The position numbers and the translations under genes are program-made. Under the pieces are notes generated by a model. The model was given only the letters and a program-made list of their open reading frames with translations. It had not been told where the DNA came from and made no database searches. A DNA stretch of 64,000 nucleotides from Vibrio sp. MEBiC08052 (GTDB lineage Bacteria > Pseudomonadota > Gammaproteobacteria > Enterobacterales > Vibrionaceae), in contig NZ_KQ947475.1 of the NCBI RefSeq assembly GCF_001506075.1, forward strand, positions 1,907,527 to 1,971,526. The letters run 5' to 3'. Every line of letters begins with the position of its first letter. Position 1 is the first letter of the stretch. This document shows, piece after piece, positions 45,448 to 54,716 of the stretch.

Positions 45448-46317
45448 ATGACAAACACACTTCCTATTCGACTCGGACTGACACTCTGGTCACACCCACA
45501 ATGGCAGCAAACCCTGTATGGGCGAGGCACTTCCGTTGCCGAGAGACTCGAAAAGTACGCGCAAGTTTTTCACACTGTCGAAGGGAATACAACATTCTAT
45601 GCATCCCCTTCCCCCACGACGGTTGCCAATTGGAAAGCAGCGACCGGCCCGGACTTTAGGTTTACCTTTAAATTACCCAAACAAATCACCCATGAGTTGA
45701 TGCTGAATGGTTGTGAAGATTTACTGAACCATTTCATGCAATTAATGGCGCCCCTTCACGAGCGGGTTGGTCTGTGGACGATTCAGCTCCCTGCGGCTTT
45801 CAGTCCGGCACATCTTCCTGCGTTGAAACGTTTCTGTCGTTACTTTCCGGCTGATTATCCCTTGGCCGTCGAAGTCCGTCATCCGGCCTTTTTTCATAAA
45901 GGCCCTGAAGAAAAACAATTCAATCAATGGCTGGTCGAAACTCAGGCGGATCGCATTATTATGGATAGTCGCCCGGTATTTGCCGCGCAGCCGGACAGCG
46001 ATGCGATCATCGATGCGCAAAAGAAAAAACCCCGGGTTCCCGTTCATGCCATTGCAACAGGGAATCGACCGATGATTCGTTTTATCGGCCACCCGGAGAT
46101 TGCGGAAAATGGTGCCTTTTTCGCACCTTGGATACAGAAACTCCCGACGTGGGTCGCTCAAGGGAAACAACCCTATCTGATGATTCATACTCCGGATAAC
46201 CAGCAGGCTCCCGAATTGGCGCAACATCTTTATCAGCAGCTACAACAGCAGATCGAACTACCTGATCTTGCTCCTTTTCCGGGAGCGGCTGCCACCAACC
46301 AGATCAGCATGTTCTAA
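45448..46317 (+). CDS. DUF72 (YecE-like) family protein
   Basis: 289 residues. The DUF72 pattern is seen in RLGLTLWSHPQWQQTLY, FHTVEGNTTFYASPSPTTVANWKAATGPDFRFTFKLPKQITHE and FPLAVEVRHPAFF-like segment (YPLAVEVRHPAFF), ending with PMIRFIGHPEIAENGAFFAPW. A TIM-barrel-like family of unknown activity. Stands alone on the plus strand upstream of cmoA, with no clear ribosome site (a weak AAATCG), so the exact start is by family. Confidence 0.85.
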   Translation: MTNTLPIRLGLTLWSHPQWQQTLYGRGTSVAERLEKYAQVFHTVEGNTTFYASPSPTTVANWKAATGPDFRFTFKLPKQITHELMLNGCEDLLNHFMQLMAPLHERVGLWTIQLPAAFSPAHLPALKRFCRYFPADYPLAVEVRHPAFFHKGPEEKQFNQWLVETQADRIIMDSRPVFAAQPDSDAIIDAQKKKPRVPVHAIATGNRPMIRFIGHPEIAENGAFFAPWIQKLPTWVAQGKQPYLMIHTPDNQQAPELAQHLYQQLQQQIELPDLAPFPGAAATNQISMF

Positions 46318-46402
46318 TCGGCTCCTGATGACAACCACACGGTTATTGCATAAAATACGCCCCTTTTCTTGGTTCCGTCCCTTGATTGGCGGTTTGTCAT
46401 AG

Positions 46403-47149
<747 letters not shown>

Positions 47150-47255
47150 TGTTGGCAGGGCAAATTAATGATTTGCCCGACTTCAGGCGAAACAGCGCCT
47201 TGCTCTGCTGAGGATACTCCCAGTTTTATTTTTCGTTCGCAGGATACTCGATTCA

Positions 47256-48227
47256 ATGTTTAACTTTGCTAATTTTTATCAGCTCATCGCGCAAGATCAA
47301 CGCCTCCAGCCATGGCTGAATGTTTTACCTCAGCAACTGACGGATTGGCAAAACGATTCGCACGGAGATTTTGAGCGCTGGCTGCGGTCATTGAATAAAC
47401 TCCCGACATTCACTCCGGATCAGGTTGAACTGCACACTGAAGTTGCCATCCGGAATCAAATCCCCTTAGCCGCGGGAGAACAGAAAAAGCTGGAAAACCT
47501 GCTGAAAACATTTCATCCGTGGCGAAAAGGGCCTTATCACATTCATGGCATTCATATTGATACTGAATGGCGTTCAGATTGGAAATGGGACCGTGTTTTA
47601 CCGCATATTTCTCCGCTGAAAAACCGAAATGTACTCGATGTCGGCTGTGGTAATGGCTACCATATGTGGCGGATGCTGGGAGAAGGTGCTCGTCTTTGTA
47701 TCGGCGTTGACCCATCTCACTTGTTTTTGATTCAGTTCGAAGCAATACGCCGGTTAATGGGAAATGACCAGAGGGCTCATTTATTGCCATTAGGTATCGA
47801 AGCACTTCCCAAACTAGAAGCATTTGATACGGTATTTAGTATGGGTGTTCTGTACCATCGTCGTTCACCATTAGACCATTTGTTACAGCTAAAAGATCAA
47901 CTTGTTGCGGGCGGAGAACTGATTCTGGAAACGTTGGTTATTGAAGGCGATGAAAGTGCGGTGTTGGTTCCGAAGGATCGCTACGCGCAAATGCGAAATG
48001 TGTACTTCTTTCCTTCGGCACTCGCATTAAAAGTGTGGCTGGAGAAATGTGGATTTATTGATGTTGTCATTGCCGATGAGAACGAAACATCGACAGAAGA
48101 GCAACGAACAACCACATGGATGACACATAACTCATTGCCCGACTATCTAGACCCGGCGGATCCGAAGCAAACAGTTGAAGGCTATCCGGCACCGAGAAGA
48201 GCGATTCTGGTTGCCCGTAAACCATAA
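47256..48227 (+). CDS. cmoB: tRNA U34 carboxymethyltransferase CmoB
   Basis: 323 residues, the family length. It moves the carboxymethyl group of Cx-SAM to ho5U34 of tRNA. Motifs: [54 protein letters not shown] covers the substrate loop and SAM site near residues 90-145; [20 protein letters not shown] and [26 protein letters not shown] follow. It pairs with CmoA. Confidence 0.96.
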   Translation: MFNFANFYQLIAQDQRLQPWLNVLPQQLTDWQNDSHGDFERWLRSLNKLPTFTPDQVELHTEVAIRNQIPLAAGEQKKLENLLKTFHPWRKGPYHIHGIHIDTEWRSDWKWDRVLPHISPLKNRNVLDVGCGNGYHMWRMLGEGARLCIGVDPSHLFLIQFEAIRRLMGNDQRAHLLPLGIEALPKLEAFDTVFSMGVLYHRRSPLDHLLQLKDQLVAGGELILETLVIEGDESAVLVPKDRYAQMRNVYFFPSALALKVWLEKCGFIDVVIADENETSTEEQRTTTWMTHNSLPDYLDPADPKQTVEGYPAPRRAILVARKP

Positions 48228-48334
48228 TTGACATACATCTAACGCGCAGTATAAAAAATCAGAGTACGCTAGACCGTGGAAATCACCACTGAATGCTTTA
48301 TATCAATCATAACAACTAAAGAATTAGGTTACTC

Positions 48335-49132
48335 ATGTTTAAACGACTTGCACTTGTGGCCGCGATATCCACACTAGCGGGATGTGTCACAACAGAGGAA
48401 AGAAATTTACATCAAGAGACAATCGCAGCTATTCATGGGACAGAAAGCAACATTAATCAGCGCCTGACCAATCTAGAATTGCAGTCGAGTAATCAAGTCG
48501 ATTACATCGATAGTCTGGAAAATGAAGTTTCTTCCTTAAAACAGCAAATACATAAACTCAATCAGAATCACTATCAGCATTCATCACTGCAGGAGATTAA
48601 TCCGACCCAATCACTGCAACATCTCGTTTCATCTGATCCGGCGCCGGCGAATAAGGTCATCCTCGGGCAGGTTGAACGAATCAGTATCGAATCGATCAAA
48701 CAAAAATTCGATGCCCGGGTGGATACAGGGGCTGCAACGTCGTCTCTGGACGCTACAGATATTGAAGAATTTGAAAGAAATGGGAAAGATTGGGTTCGAT
48801 TCCATTTATCGGGCCGGAATGAACAGGATGCGGACAAAGCAGCGGACAAAAAAAATGCCAGCGATAAAGCCGCTAAAAAAGAAGCCAAAGACAACTGGAT
48901 CGAAGCACCCGTATTACGCTATGTCAAAATTCGACAAGCCTCAACGTCGGAAACCGAACGACGAGCTGTTGTTGAATTGTGGATAAGTGTCGGGAATATT
49001 CGTGAACGGACAGAATTTACTCTTGCCGATCGTTCCCAAATGTCACACCCAATCTTATTGGGGCGTGAATTTCTCCGCGATATCGCGCTAGTGGATGTAA
49101 GTAAAAAATTCGTTCAATCCACGGCCAAATAA
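48335..49132 (+). CDS. Retropepsin-like (Zn_protease family) lipoprotein
   Basis: 265 residues. Lipobox LAGC with Cys17 after a basic signal region, so an envelope lipoprotein. A coiled-coil segment (NQRLTNLELQSSNQVDYIDSLENEVSSLKQQIHKL) leads to the retropepsin-like domain: DTGA at residues 130-133 (aspartic protease motif DTGAATSSLDA), then WVRFHLSG and ILLGREFLRDIALVDVS. The family is often listed as ATP-dependent zinc protease, but the motif is that of aspartic retropepsins. It heads a three-gene set with a transglutaminase-like membrane protein and a RimK-like ligase. Confidence 0.82.
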   Translation: MFKRLALVAAISTLAGCVTTEERNLHQETIAAIHGTESNINQRLTNLELQSSNQVDYIDSLENEVSSLKQQIHKLNQNHYQHSSLQEINPTQSLQHLVSSDPAPANKVILGQVERISIESIKQKFDARVDTGAATSSLDATDIEEFERNGKDWVRFHLSGRNEQDADKAADKKNASDKAAKKEAKDNWIEAPVLRYVKIRQASTSETERRAVVELWISVGNIRERTEFTLADRSQMSHPILLGREFLRDIALVDVSKKFVQSTAK

Positions 49133-49146
49133 TTATCTGGTGAGTA

Positions 49147-50664
49147 TTGATCATGACCTCCCGAATTCCATTTTATATCTCTATCGTACTGCTGATTGCG
49201 ATCGGCATTTATTTAAGCGTTTTTCGCCATCAGGTTTATGGTGTTCCCTGGACCCCCGGTGAGACGAGACAAGTCTGGGAAATTGAAGCACGAATTCAGT
49301 TTAATGCGCTGGGTAAAGAGGCCAAAGTTTCCCTTGCCGCGCCATACACCCAAGACGGATTCACGCTGATTAGTGAATCCGCCTCCTCACCGGGGTATGG
49401 GGTTTCTTATCTTGAATCGCCCCCGGGGAACAGACGTGCCGAATGGTCCATTCGCCGAGCCAGTGGCCCACAAACTATCTATTATAAAACACAATTCCTT
49501 GTCGACCCTGAGGCCAAATCACGTCCTGAGCCACCGCATGGTCCGGTTGATCGCCCGACATTCGATAGCCCGGAAGAAGCCGCCGCTGTCTCCCTGATTA
49601 CGCAGGCAAGTGAACGTTCAGCCGATGATGTTACGTTTGCCAGAGAGCTCATCAAAGCGCTGAATGACGAGGAAAGTCAGAACGCACAACTCCTGCTGAA
49701 CCAGATGACCAAATATGAAGCGACTCAGAAGATGCTTTCATACTCAGGCATTCCCAATAAGCTTGTCGGGGTACTGGAACTGGAAGATGGTCGTCGTCGT
49801 CAAAGTATCGAGCCAATGAATGAAGTCTGGGACGGAGAACGTTGGATTGTCTTTAATCCGGACACCGGTAAACAGGCGAACCATCCGAATTTGTTGGTGT
49901 GGGACGAATCCAATGTTTCCTTGCTTGACGTTGTCGGCGGTAAAAATAGTCAGGTACAGTTCAGCATGATTTCCCACGAGGTTTCGCCACAGGAAGCCAC
50001 CAACAGTAAAGTCAATGCGGACGGATTGCTCAATCTATCGATTCATAGCCTACCGTTGGAAGAACAAGCGATGTTTAAAACCATCATGTTAATTCCTATC
50101 GGTGCCCTGATCGTGGTGTTTCTCCGCGTCATTATCGGACTCAAGACATCCGGGACGTTCATGCCGGTTCTTATCGCGGTGGCGTTTGTCCAGACGCAAC
50201 TGCTCACGGGTATCATCGGTTTTCTATTGATTGTTGGTACAGGGCTATTTATCCGAAGTTACCTGTCCAAACTGAATCTGTTACTTGTGGCCCGAATATC
50301 AGCAGTGATCATCGCTGTTATTCTGATGATTTCGCTCTTTACAGTCCTCTCTTTCCGACTTGGGATTACTGAAGGGCTCACCATTACTTTCTTCCCCATG
50401 ATTATTCTCTCATGGACCATTGAGCGGATGTCGATTCTCTGGGAAGAAGACGGTGCGAAAGAGGTCTTTCTGCAAGGCGGAGGCTCGCTGTTTACAGCAA
50501 TTCTTGTTTATCTGGGAATGACGAATCCATATGTTCAGCATCTCACGTTTAATTTTATCGGATTACAGTTGATTGTGTTGGCACTCATTCTATTGCTGGG
50601 AACTTATACCGGTTATCGTGTCAGCGAATTAAAGCGCTTCAAGCCTCTGGTAGATGAACTATGA
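49147..50664 (+). CDS. Inactive transglutaminase-like membrane protein with 7TM C-terminus
   Basis: 505 residues, start 14 bases after the lipoprotein stop. One N-terminal transmembrane segment, then a soluble region with a transglutaminase-like core (LVGVLELEDGRRRQ...WDGERWIVFNPDTG, near residues 199-240) in which the usual catalytic Cys-His-Asp set is not evident. The C-terminal half has about seven membrane segments (LIPIGALIVVFLRVIIGLKTSGTFMPVLIAVAFVQ). Such proteins occur with RimK-like ligases and retropepsin-like lipoproteins; the set may modify or export an unknown peptide-like compound. Confidence 0.78.
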   Translation: MIMTSRIPFYISIVLLIAIGIYLSVFRHQVYGVPWTPGETRQVWEIEARIQFNALGKEAKVSLAAPYTQDGFTLISESASSPGYGVSYLESPPGNRRAEWSIRRASGPQTIYYKTQFLVDPEAKSRPEPPHGPVDRPTFDSPEEAAAVSLITQASERSADDVTFARELIKALNDEESQNAQLLLNQMTKYEATQKMLSYSGIPNKLVGVLELEDGRRRQSIEPMNEVWDGERWIVFNPDTGKQANHPNLLVWDESNVSLLDVVGGKNSQVQFSMISHEVSPQEATNSKVNADGLLNLSIHSLPLEEQAMFKTIMLIPIGALIVVFLRVIIGLKTSGTFMPVLIAVAFVQTQLLTGIIGFLLIVGTGLFIRSYLSKLNLLLVARISAVIIAVILMISLFTVLSFRLGITEGLTITFFPMIILSWTIERMSILWEEDGAKEVFLQGGGSLFTAILVYLGMTNPYVQHLTFNFIGLQLIVLALILLLGTYTGYRVSELKRFKPLVDEL

Positions 50665-51641
50665 TTTTCGAAAAATATACCTCCCCTTTTCGCTTAAGGC
50701 ATAAGGGGATTCTGGGGATGAATAAACGCAACCATAGCTATATTGGTCGTTACAATGATCGCTCTAAATATCCCTTAGTTGATGACAAGCTTCAAACGAA
50801 AATCCTCGCCGAAAAAGCCGGATGTACCGTCCCCCAGCTCATCGGTGTGATTCGAAACCAGTATGAAGTCAAACAAATTCATCAACTGGTTCAGCAATGG
50901 CCAAGTTTTGTCATTAAGCCCGCTCGCGGCAGTGGCGGAAAAGGAATTTTGGTGGTGACTTCCCATCAAAACGGTGTGTATGTCAAACCATCCGGTGCCA
51001 CACTCAGTGCTGAAGATGTGGAAAGACATGTCAGTAATGCGCTTGCCGGACTCTTTTCTCTGGGTGGTAAAAATGATGTAGCAGTCATCGAAAACCTGAT
51101 TCAGTTTGATGACTGTTTCGACGGCTTCAGCTACGAAGGCGTACCGGATGTTCGGGTCATTGTTTTCAAAGGCTATCCAGTGATGTGCATGATGCGCCTT
51201 TCCACCAGTGCATCGGACGGAAAAGCAAACTTACACCAGGGAGCTGTTGGCGTTGGAATTGATATTGCAACCGGTCAGGCGGTACGAGCGGTGCAGTTCG
51301 GACAACCTGTGACACATCATCCGGATACCGGTCGAGCGTTAATTGAGCTGGAAGTACCTCACTGGCAACGCCTGCTTGAACTTGCCGCACAAGCATGGGA
51401 AATGACTGGCTTAGGCTATATCGGAACCGACATGGTGCTGGATAAAAATAAAGGCCCGATGGTACTGGAACTCAATGCTCGCCCCGGTCTTGCCATTCAG
51501 ATCGCCAATGGTGCGGGTTTGTTACCCAGACTCAGACATATTGAACATATGGGTTCACCTGAATTACCGTTAACGCCCCGGGAACGTGTTGAATATGCCA
51601 TGTATCATTTTGCTGCGGCATCACAACATTTAACACAATAA
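50661..51641 (+). CDS. RimK/alpha-L-glutamate-ligase-like ATP-grasp protein
   Basis: 326 residues. Starts in an overlap with the transglutaminase-like gene (ATGA). ATP-grasp features: SFVIKPARGSGGKGILVVTS near residues 84-103, YIGTDMVLDKNKGPMVLELNARPGLAIQIANGAGL near 253-287 with the metal-binding acids and asparagine. Relatives add glutamate to peptides or proteins. Here the partner genes suggest peptide- or glutamyl-type chemistry near the inner membrane; the substrate is unknown. Confidence 0.8.
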   Translation: MIFEKYTSPFRLRHKGILGMNKRNHSYIGRYNDRSKYPLVDDKLQTKILAEKAGCTVPQLIGVIRNQYEVKQIHQLVQQWPSFVIKPARGSGGKGILVVTSHQNGVYVKPSGATLSAEDVERHVSNALAGLFSLGGKNDVAVIENLIQFDDCFDGFSYEGVPDVRVIVFKGYPVMCMMRLSTSASDGKANLHQGAVGVGIDIATGQAVRAVQFGQPVTHHPDTGRALIELEVPHWQRLLELAAQAWEMTGLGYIGTDMVLDKNKGPMVLELNARPGLAIQIANGAGLLPRLRHIEHMGSPELPLTPRERVEYAMYHFAAASQHLTQ

Positions 51642-51816
51642 AATAAACCCGGCACCCACCCCCAATTCTATCTGCATAACAATATCAAACGAGATAGCAT
51701 CCGGGGGTGTACAACGGCTATCTCCAACCAAGGTTGCTGATCTTTTCACCTCGCATTGTCATGATTCTTACATTCGATTGCTAGTCTGAATTTATGTCGT
51801 TATCCATGATGGAGCT

Positions 51817-52797
51817 ATGTGGCAGACTATGAATATGAAAAAGAAAATATCCGTGATCGTTCCCTGTTTCAATGAAAGTGAAGTCATTGATTTCACGGTC
51901 AAGGAGCTAATTTCCGTCACGAATGCAATTCCCGGCTACCGTTTTGAGTTAATTTTTGTCAACGATGGCAGCTCGGATGACACTGAACAACAGTTACTGG
52001 CTCACAGCCGCCGATATCATCAGGTCATCGTACTCTCTCTTTCACGTAATTTCGGACACCAACAAGCTGTGACCGCCGGACTGGATGCCAGTACCGGTGA
52101 TGCCGTGGTATTGATTGATGCCGATTTACAGGATCCACCGAAACTCATCGAACAAATGATCGCAAAATGGGAAGATGGTTATGATGTAGTCTACGGTACA
52201 CGGGATCATCGAGAAGGCGAATCAGCTTTTAAACTTGCTTCAGCCAAACTGTTCTACCGGATGCTCAACCGTTTATCTGAAGTCCCGATCCCATTAGATA
52301 CCGGTGATTTCCGGCTGATGGACAGACAAGTGGTCGATCAACTAATTGCCATGCCGGAGAAAGCTCGCTTTATCCGCGGCATGGTGAGCTGGATAGGCTT
52401 CAACCAAACGTCGATTCTTTATGAACGTTCACCTCGCTTTGCCGGAGAATCTAAATATCCGCTGAGTAAAATGCTTAAATTCGCATTAGATGGCATCCTG
52501 TCGTTTTCCGTAAAACCACTGAAATTATCCATCATGATGGGATTCCTGTGTTCCGGTGTTGCCTTTGCGATGCTTATGTACTCGATTTATATTCGTTTGA
52601 TGACCGACCACTGGGTTTCCGGCTGGACTTCGCTATTCGTTGCGATTTTGTTTGTTGGTGGCGTACAGTTAATCTCAATTGGCATACTCGGTGAATATAT
52701 CGCCCGGATCTACAATGAATCGAAAGGTCGTCCGCTTTATATTCTGAAAAAAGGAAGAGCGCTTGAATCTACCAAGAAACATTCCGTGGCTAGATAA
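51817..52797 (+). CDS. gtrB: Bactoprenol glucosyl/glycosyltransferase (GtrB-like)
   Basis: 326 residues. Family GT2 with a C-terminal membrane part: KKISVIVPCFNESEVIDFTVKEL near residues 7-29, LIFVNDGSSDDTE near 48-60, SLSRNFGHQQAVTAGLDASTGDAVVLIDADLQDPP near 77-111 (DxD-like DADLQDPP), ending with two transmembrane segments. GtrB loads glucose on undecaprenyl phosphate for O-antigen glucosylation. Starts at the ATG at 51817 next to GGAG; an ATG at 51829 is an alternative. Overlaps gtrA by 35 bases. Confidence 0.9.
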   Translation: MWQTMNMKKKISVIVPCFNESEVIDFTVKELISVTNAIPGYRFELIFVNDGSSDDTEQQLLAHSRRYHQVIVLSLSRNFGHQQAVTAGLDASTGDAVVLIDADLQDPPKLIEQMIAKWEDGYDVVYGTRDHREGESAFKLASAKLFYRMLNRLSEVPIPLDTGDFRLMDRQVVDQLIAMPEKARFIRGMVSWIGFNQTSILYERSPRFAGESKYPLSKMLKFALDGILSFSVKPLKLSIMMGFLCSGVAFAMLMYSIYIRLMTDHWVSGWTSLFVAILFVGGVQLISIGILGEYIARIYNESKGRPLYILKKGRALESTKKHSVAR

Positions 52798-53191
52798 CCG
52801 AATTCGTCCCGAACTCAAACAAACCCTCCGTTTTGCGCTGGTGGGTATGATCAATACCGGGACGAGCTATATTCTATTCGTCATTCTGTATCAGCTTCTC
52901 GGTTATTATCTCGTGGCATCCATCCTGTCTTATATGATCGGGATGCTGATCAGTTTTGTCCTCAATCGAGGCTTTGTCTTCAAAAGCACCGCCCGGCGCG
53001 GTCAGTTGCTGCCGTTTTGTCTGGTCAATCTATCGTCACTCGCCTGTAGTACCGGCGTGTTGTATCTGTTGGTCGAACATCTCGCGATGTTCGTTTATTT
53101 TGCGCAAATTGTTGCGATTGGTGTCTCGATGACCATCAACTACCTAGGTTATCGCACCGTGTTTTCTTCTCGGAGGACAAATGATCAATAA
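52763..53191 (+). CDS. gtrA: GtrA-like flippase
   Basis: 142 residues from a TTG at 52763 behind AGGAAGAG, overlapping gtrB. Four transmembrane segments with the GtrA opening LKQTLRFALVGMINTGTSYILFVILYQLLGYYLVAS and the turn SYMIGMLISFVLNRGFVFK. GtrA flips the lipid-linked glucose to the periplasm for GtrC-type transferases. It overlaps the following gene start by 11 bases. Confidence 0.9.
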   Translation: MNLPRNIPWLDNRIRPELKQTLRFALVGMINTGTSYILFVILYQLLGYYLVASILSYMIGMLISFVLNRGFVFKSTARRGQLLPFCLVNLSSLACSTGVLYLLVEHLAMFVYFAQIVAIGVSMTINYLGYRTVFSSRRTNDQ

Positions 53192-54560
53192 TCATGTTTC
53201 ATCCCCCTCGATCCCATCCAATCCGTTCGATACCGTCTCCCTGCTCAAATGGAGCATTCTGGCGTTTACTCTGATATGGACACTATTCAATTTACACGAA
53301 TCCATGTTGGAAAATGTGGCACATGATGCTTTACCTTATATGGACGATTATGTGTCTAAATTTGTCTCTGAAGGGCGCTGGGTTAATTTTGCTTTATTCG
53401 ACCTATTGCGGCTGACTCCTGCGGTTGTCGCCGGCACCCTATGCAATGTATTTATCTTTATTTTTGGTTATCAGGTGGCGATAGGCGTAAGAAAAGATCG
53501 CTGGCTGGCTGGCTGCTTCGCGCTACTGGTGATCAATGTTCCTTATTTTACCATGTTGTTCAAATGGCCGATGACGTTGATTCCCGGCACACTGATGCTG
53601 GCACTGTTCAGTTGCATGAAAGATCGCTATTCACGCCCGGTGATCTTACTCACCTCCGGTATCCTATTGTTTGCAACCTACCCGGCATTCTATTTCCTGA
53701 TGCCTTTGCTCTTTATCCGCCAGTTGAATGAAGAGAACTTCCGAAGTTTGCTGCAATTTCTTGGTTTCTGGATTGCCGGCTATGTGCTCGGCTATGCCGT
53801 CGCGAATTTGAGTGTTTATGCTTATACCCTGCTCCAGAACGGAACGGGTCAGTTTATTGAATTTGTCTCATGGCGGAAATCAACCCCATCGACGGATATC
53901 AGTGGGATTCTCGCCAATATTGCAAAAAGTGCGGGGAATTTTGAACGCAATGCCCGCTATCTGGCGGAGTTAAGTCCTCTGTTCTATATCCCGGCGGCTA
54001 TCACACTGGTCTGGGCATTAAAGCATCATCTGAAATATACCCTTGTGGCTTTGCTGGTGGTGTTTTCCATCTATGCCAGCGTTATCCCTCTGGGTGTGAA
54101 AGTGCCGCTGCGCTCCGGGGTTACACTACCACTAGGTATGGCGATGCTGGTATTGTTAGCTCCCCGGTTCTGGTGGCGAACCCTGCTGTTGGTGACCCTG
54201 TTTATCCCGTTTGCGTGGCAGATGCATCAATATAATTATGGCTACAACGAGAAACGCATTCTCTTTGCGGAAATGATAACCGAACATGATCCCCACGATT
54301 ATCTGCAACAACCGCAGCAGTTCAAACAAATTATTATCAGTGTTGATGAAACCAAAACCAGTGCATATTTCTACCGACTCACCGGCTCCGATGTATTTAA
54401 GAATCTCTCTAACCTAAGACTGCACTATATCAAGCCTTATCTGTATCAATATGGCTGGCATAATAGCGACATCGTTGTCAAAGATGTTCCGAGGGCACAG
54501 GTTCGGGGAGAAGCAACGATTGAAAAACAAGGCGATAAGCTATTGGTCTCTATCGATTAA
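53181..54560 (+). CDS. GtrC/GtrII-like membrane glucosyltransferase
   Basis: 459 residues with about eleven membrane segments, overlapping gtrA. The Glucos_trans_II-type motif ALPYMDDYVSKFVSEGRW stands near residues 50-67, in the first periplasmic loop. Such proteins transfer the lipid-linked sugar to O-antigen. The gene order gtrB-gtrA-gtr(III) is that of serotype-converting phage cassettes, though the usual order is A-B-C. A terminator follows at 54647. Confidence 0.85.
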   Translation: MINNHVSSPSIPSNPFDTVSLLKWSILAFTLIWTLFNLHESMLENVAHDALPYMDDYVSKFVSEGRWVNFALFDLLRLTPAVVAGTLCNVFIFIFGYQVAIGVRKDRWLAGCFALLVINVPYFTMLFKWPMTLIPGTLMLALFSCMKDRYSRPVILLTSGILLFATYPAFYFLMPLLFIRQLNEENFRSLLQFLGFWIAGYVLGYAVANLSVYAYTLLQNGTGQFIEFVSWRKSTPSTDISGILANIAKSAGNFERNARYLAELSPLFYIPAAITLVWALKHHLKYTLVALLVVFSIYASVIPLGVKVPLRSGVTLPLGMAMLVLLAPRFWWRTLLLVTLFIPFAWQMHQYNYGYNEKRILFAEMITEHDPHDYLQQPQQFKQIIISVDETKTSAYFYRLTGSDVFKNLSNLRLHYIKPYLYQYGWHNSDIVVKDVPRAQVRGEATIEKQGDKLLVSID

Positions 54561-54646
54561 CCCAATACATCGTCATCTCAAACCAAGTGTTCATCAGAGT
54601 GGTATACATTCTCTCATCAGTCTGTGACATGATTGGTCGCCGACAT

Positions 54647-54682
54647 AAAAAAGAGCCACCGGATTTCAGGTGGCTCTTTTTT
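54647..54682. terminator. Shared terminator between the gtr genes and mukB
   Basis: AAAAAAGAGCCACC (54647-54660) and GGTGGCTCTTTTTT (54669-54682) around an eight-base loop. It has T runs on both strands, so it closes both the plus-strand gtr set and the minus-strand muk operon. Confidence 0.92.
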
Positions 54683-54716
54683 ATTTTACCGCTGATGTCC
54701 TAATCCGACTGAAGCA

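Noticed and set aside
48335..49132. ATP-dependent zinc protease reading of the lipoprotein
   Set aside because: There is no HExxH or Walker motif. The visible motif is DTGA, typical of retropepsin-like aspartic proteases.
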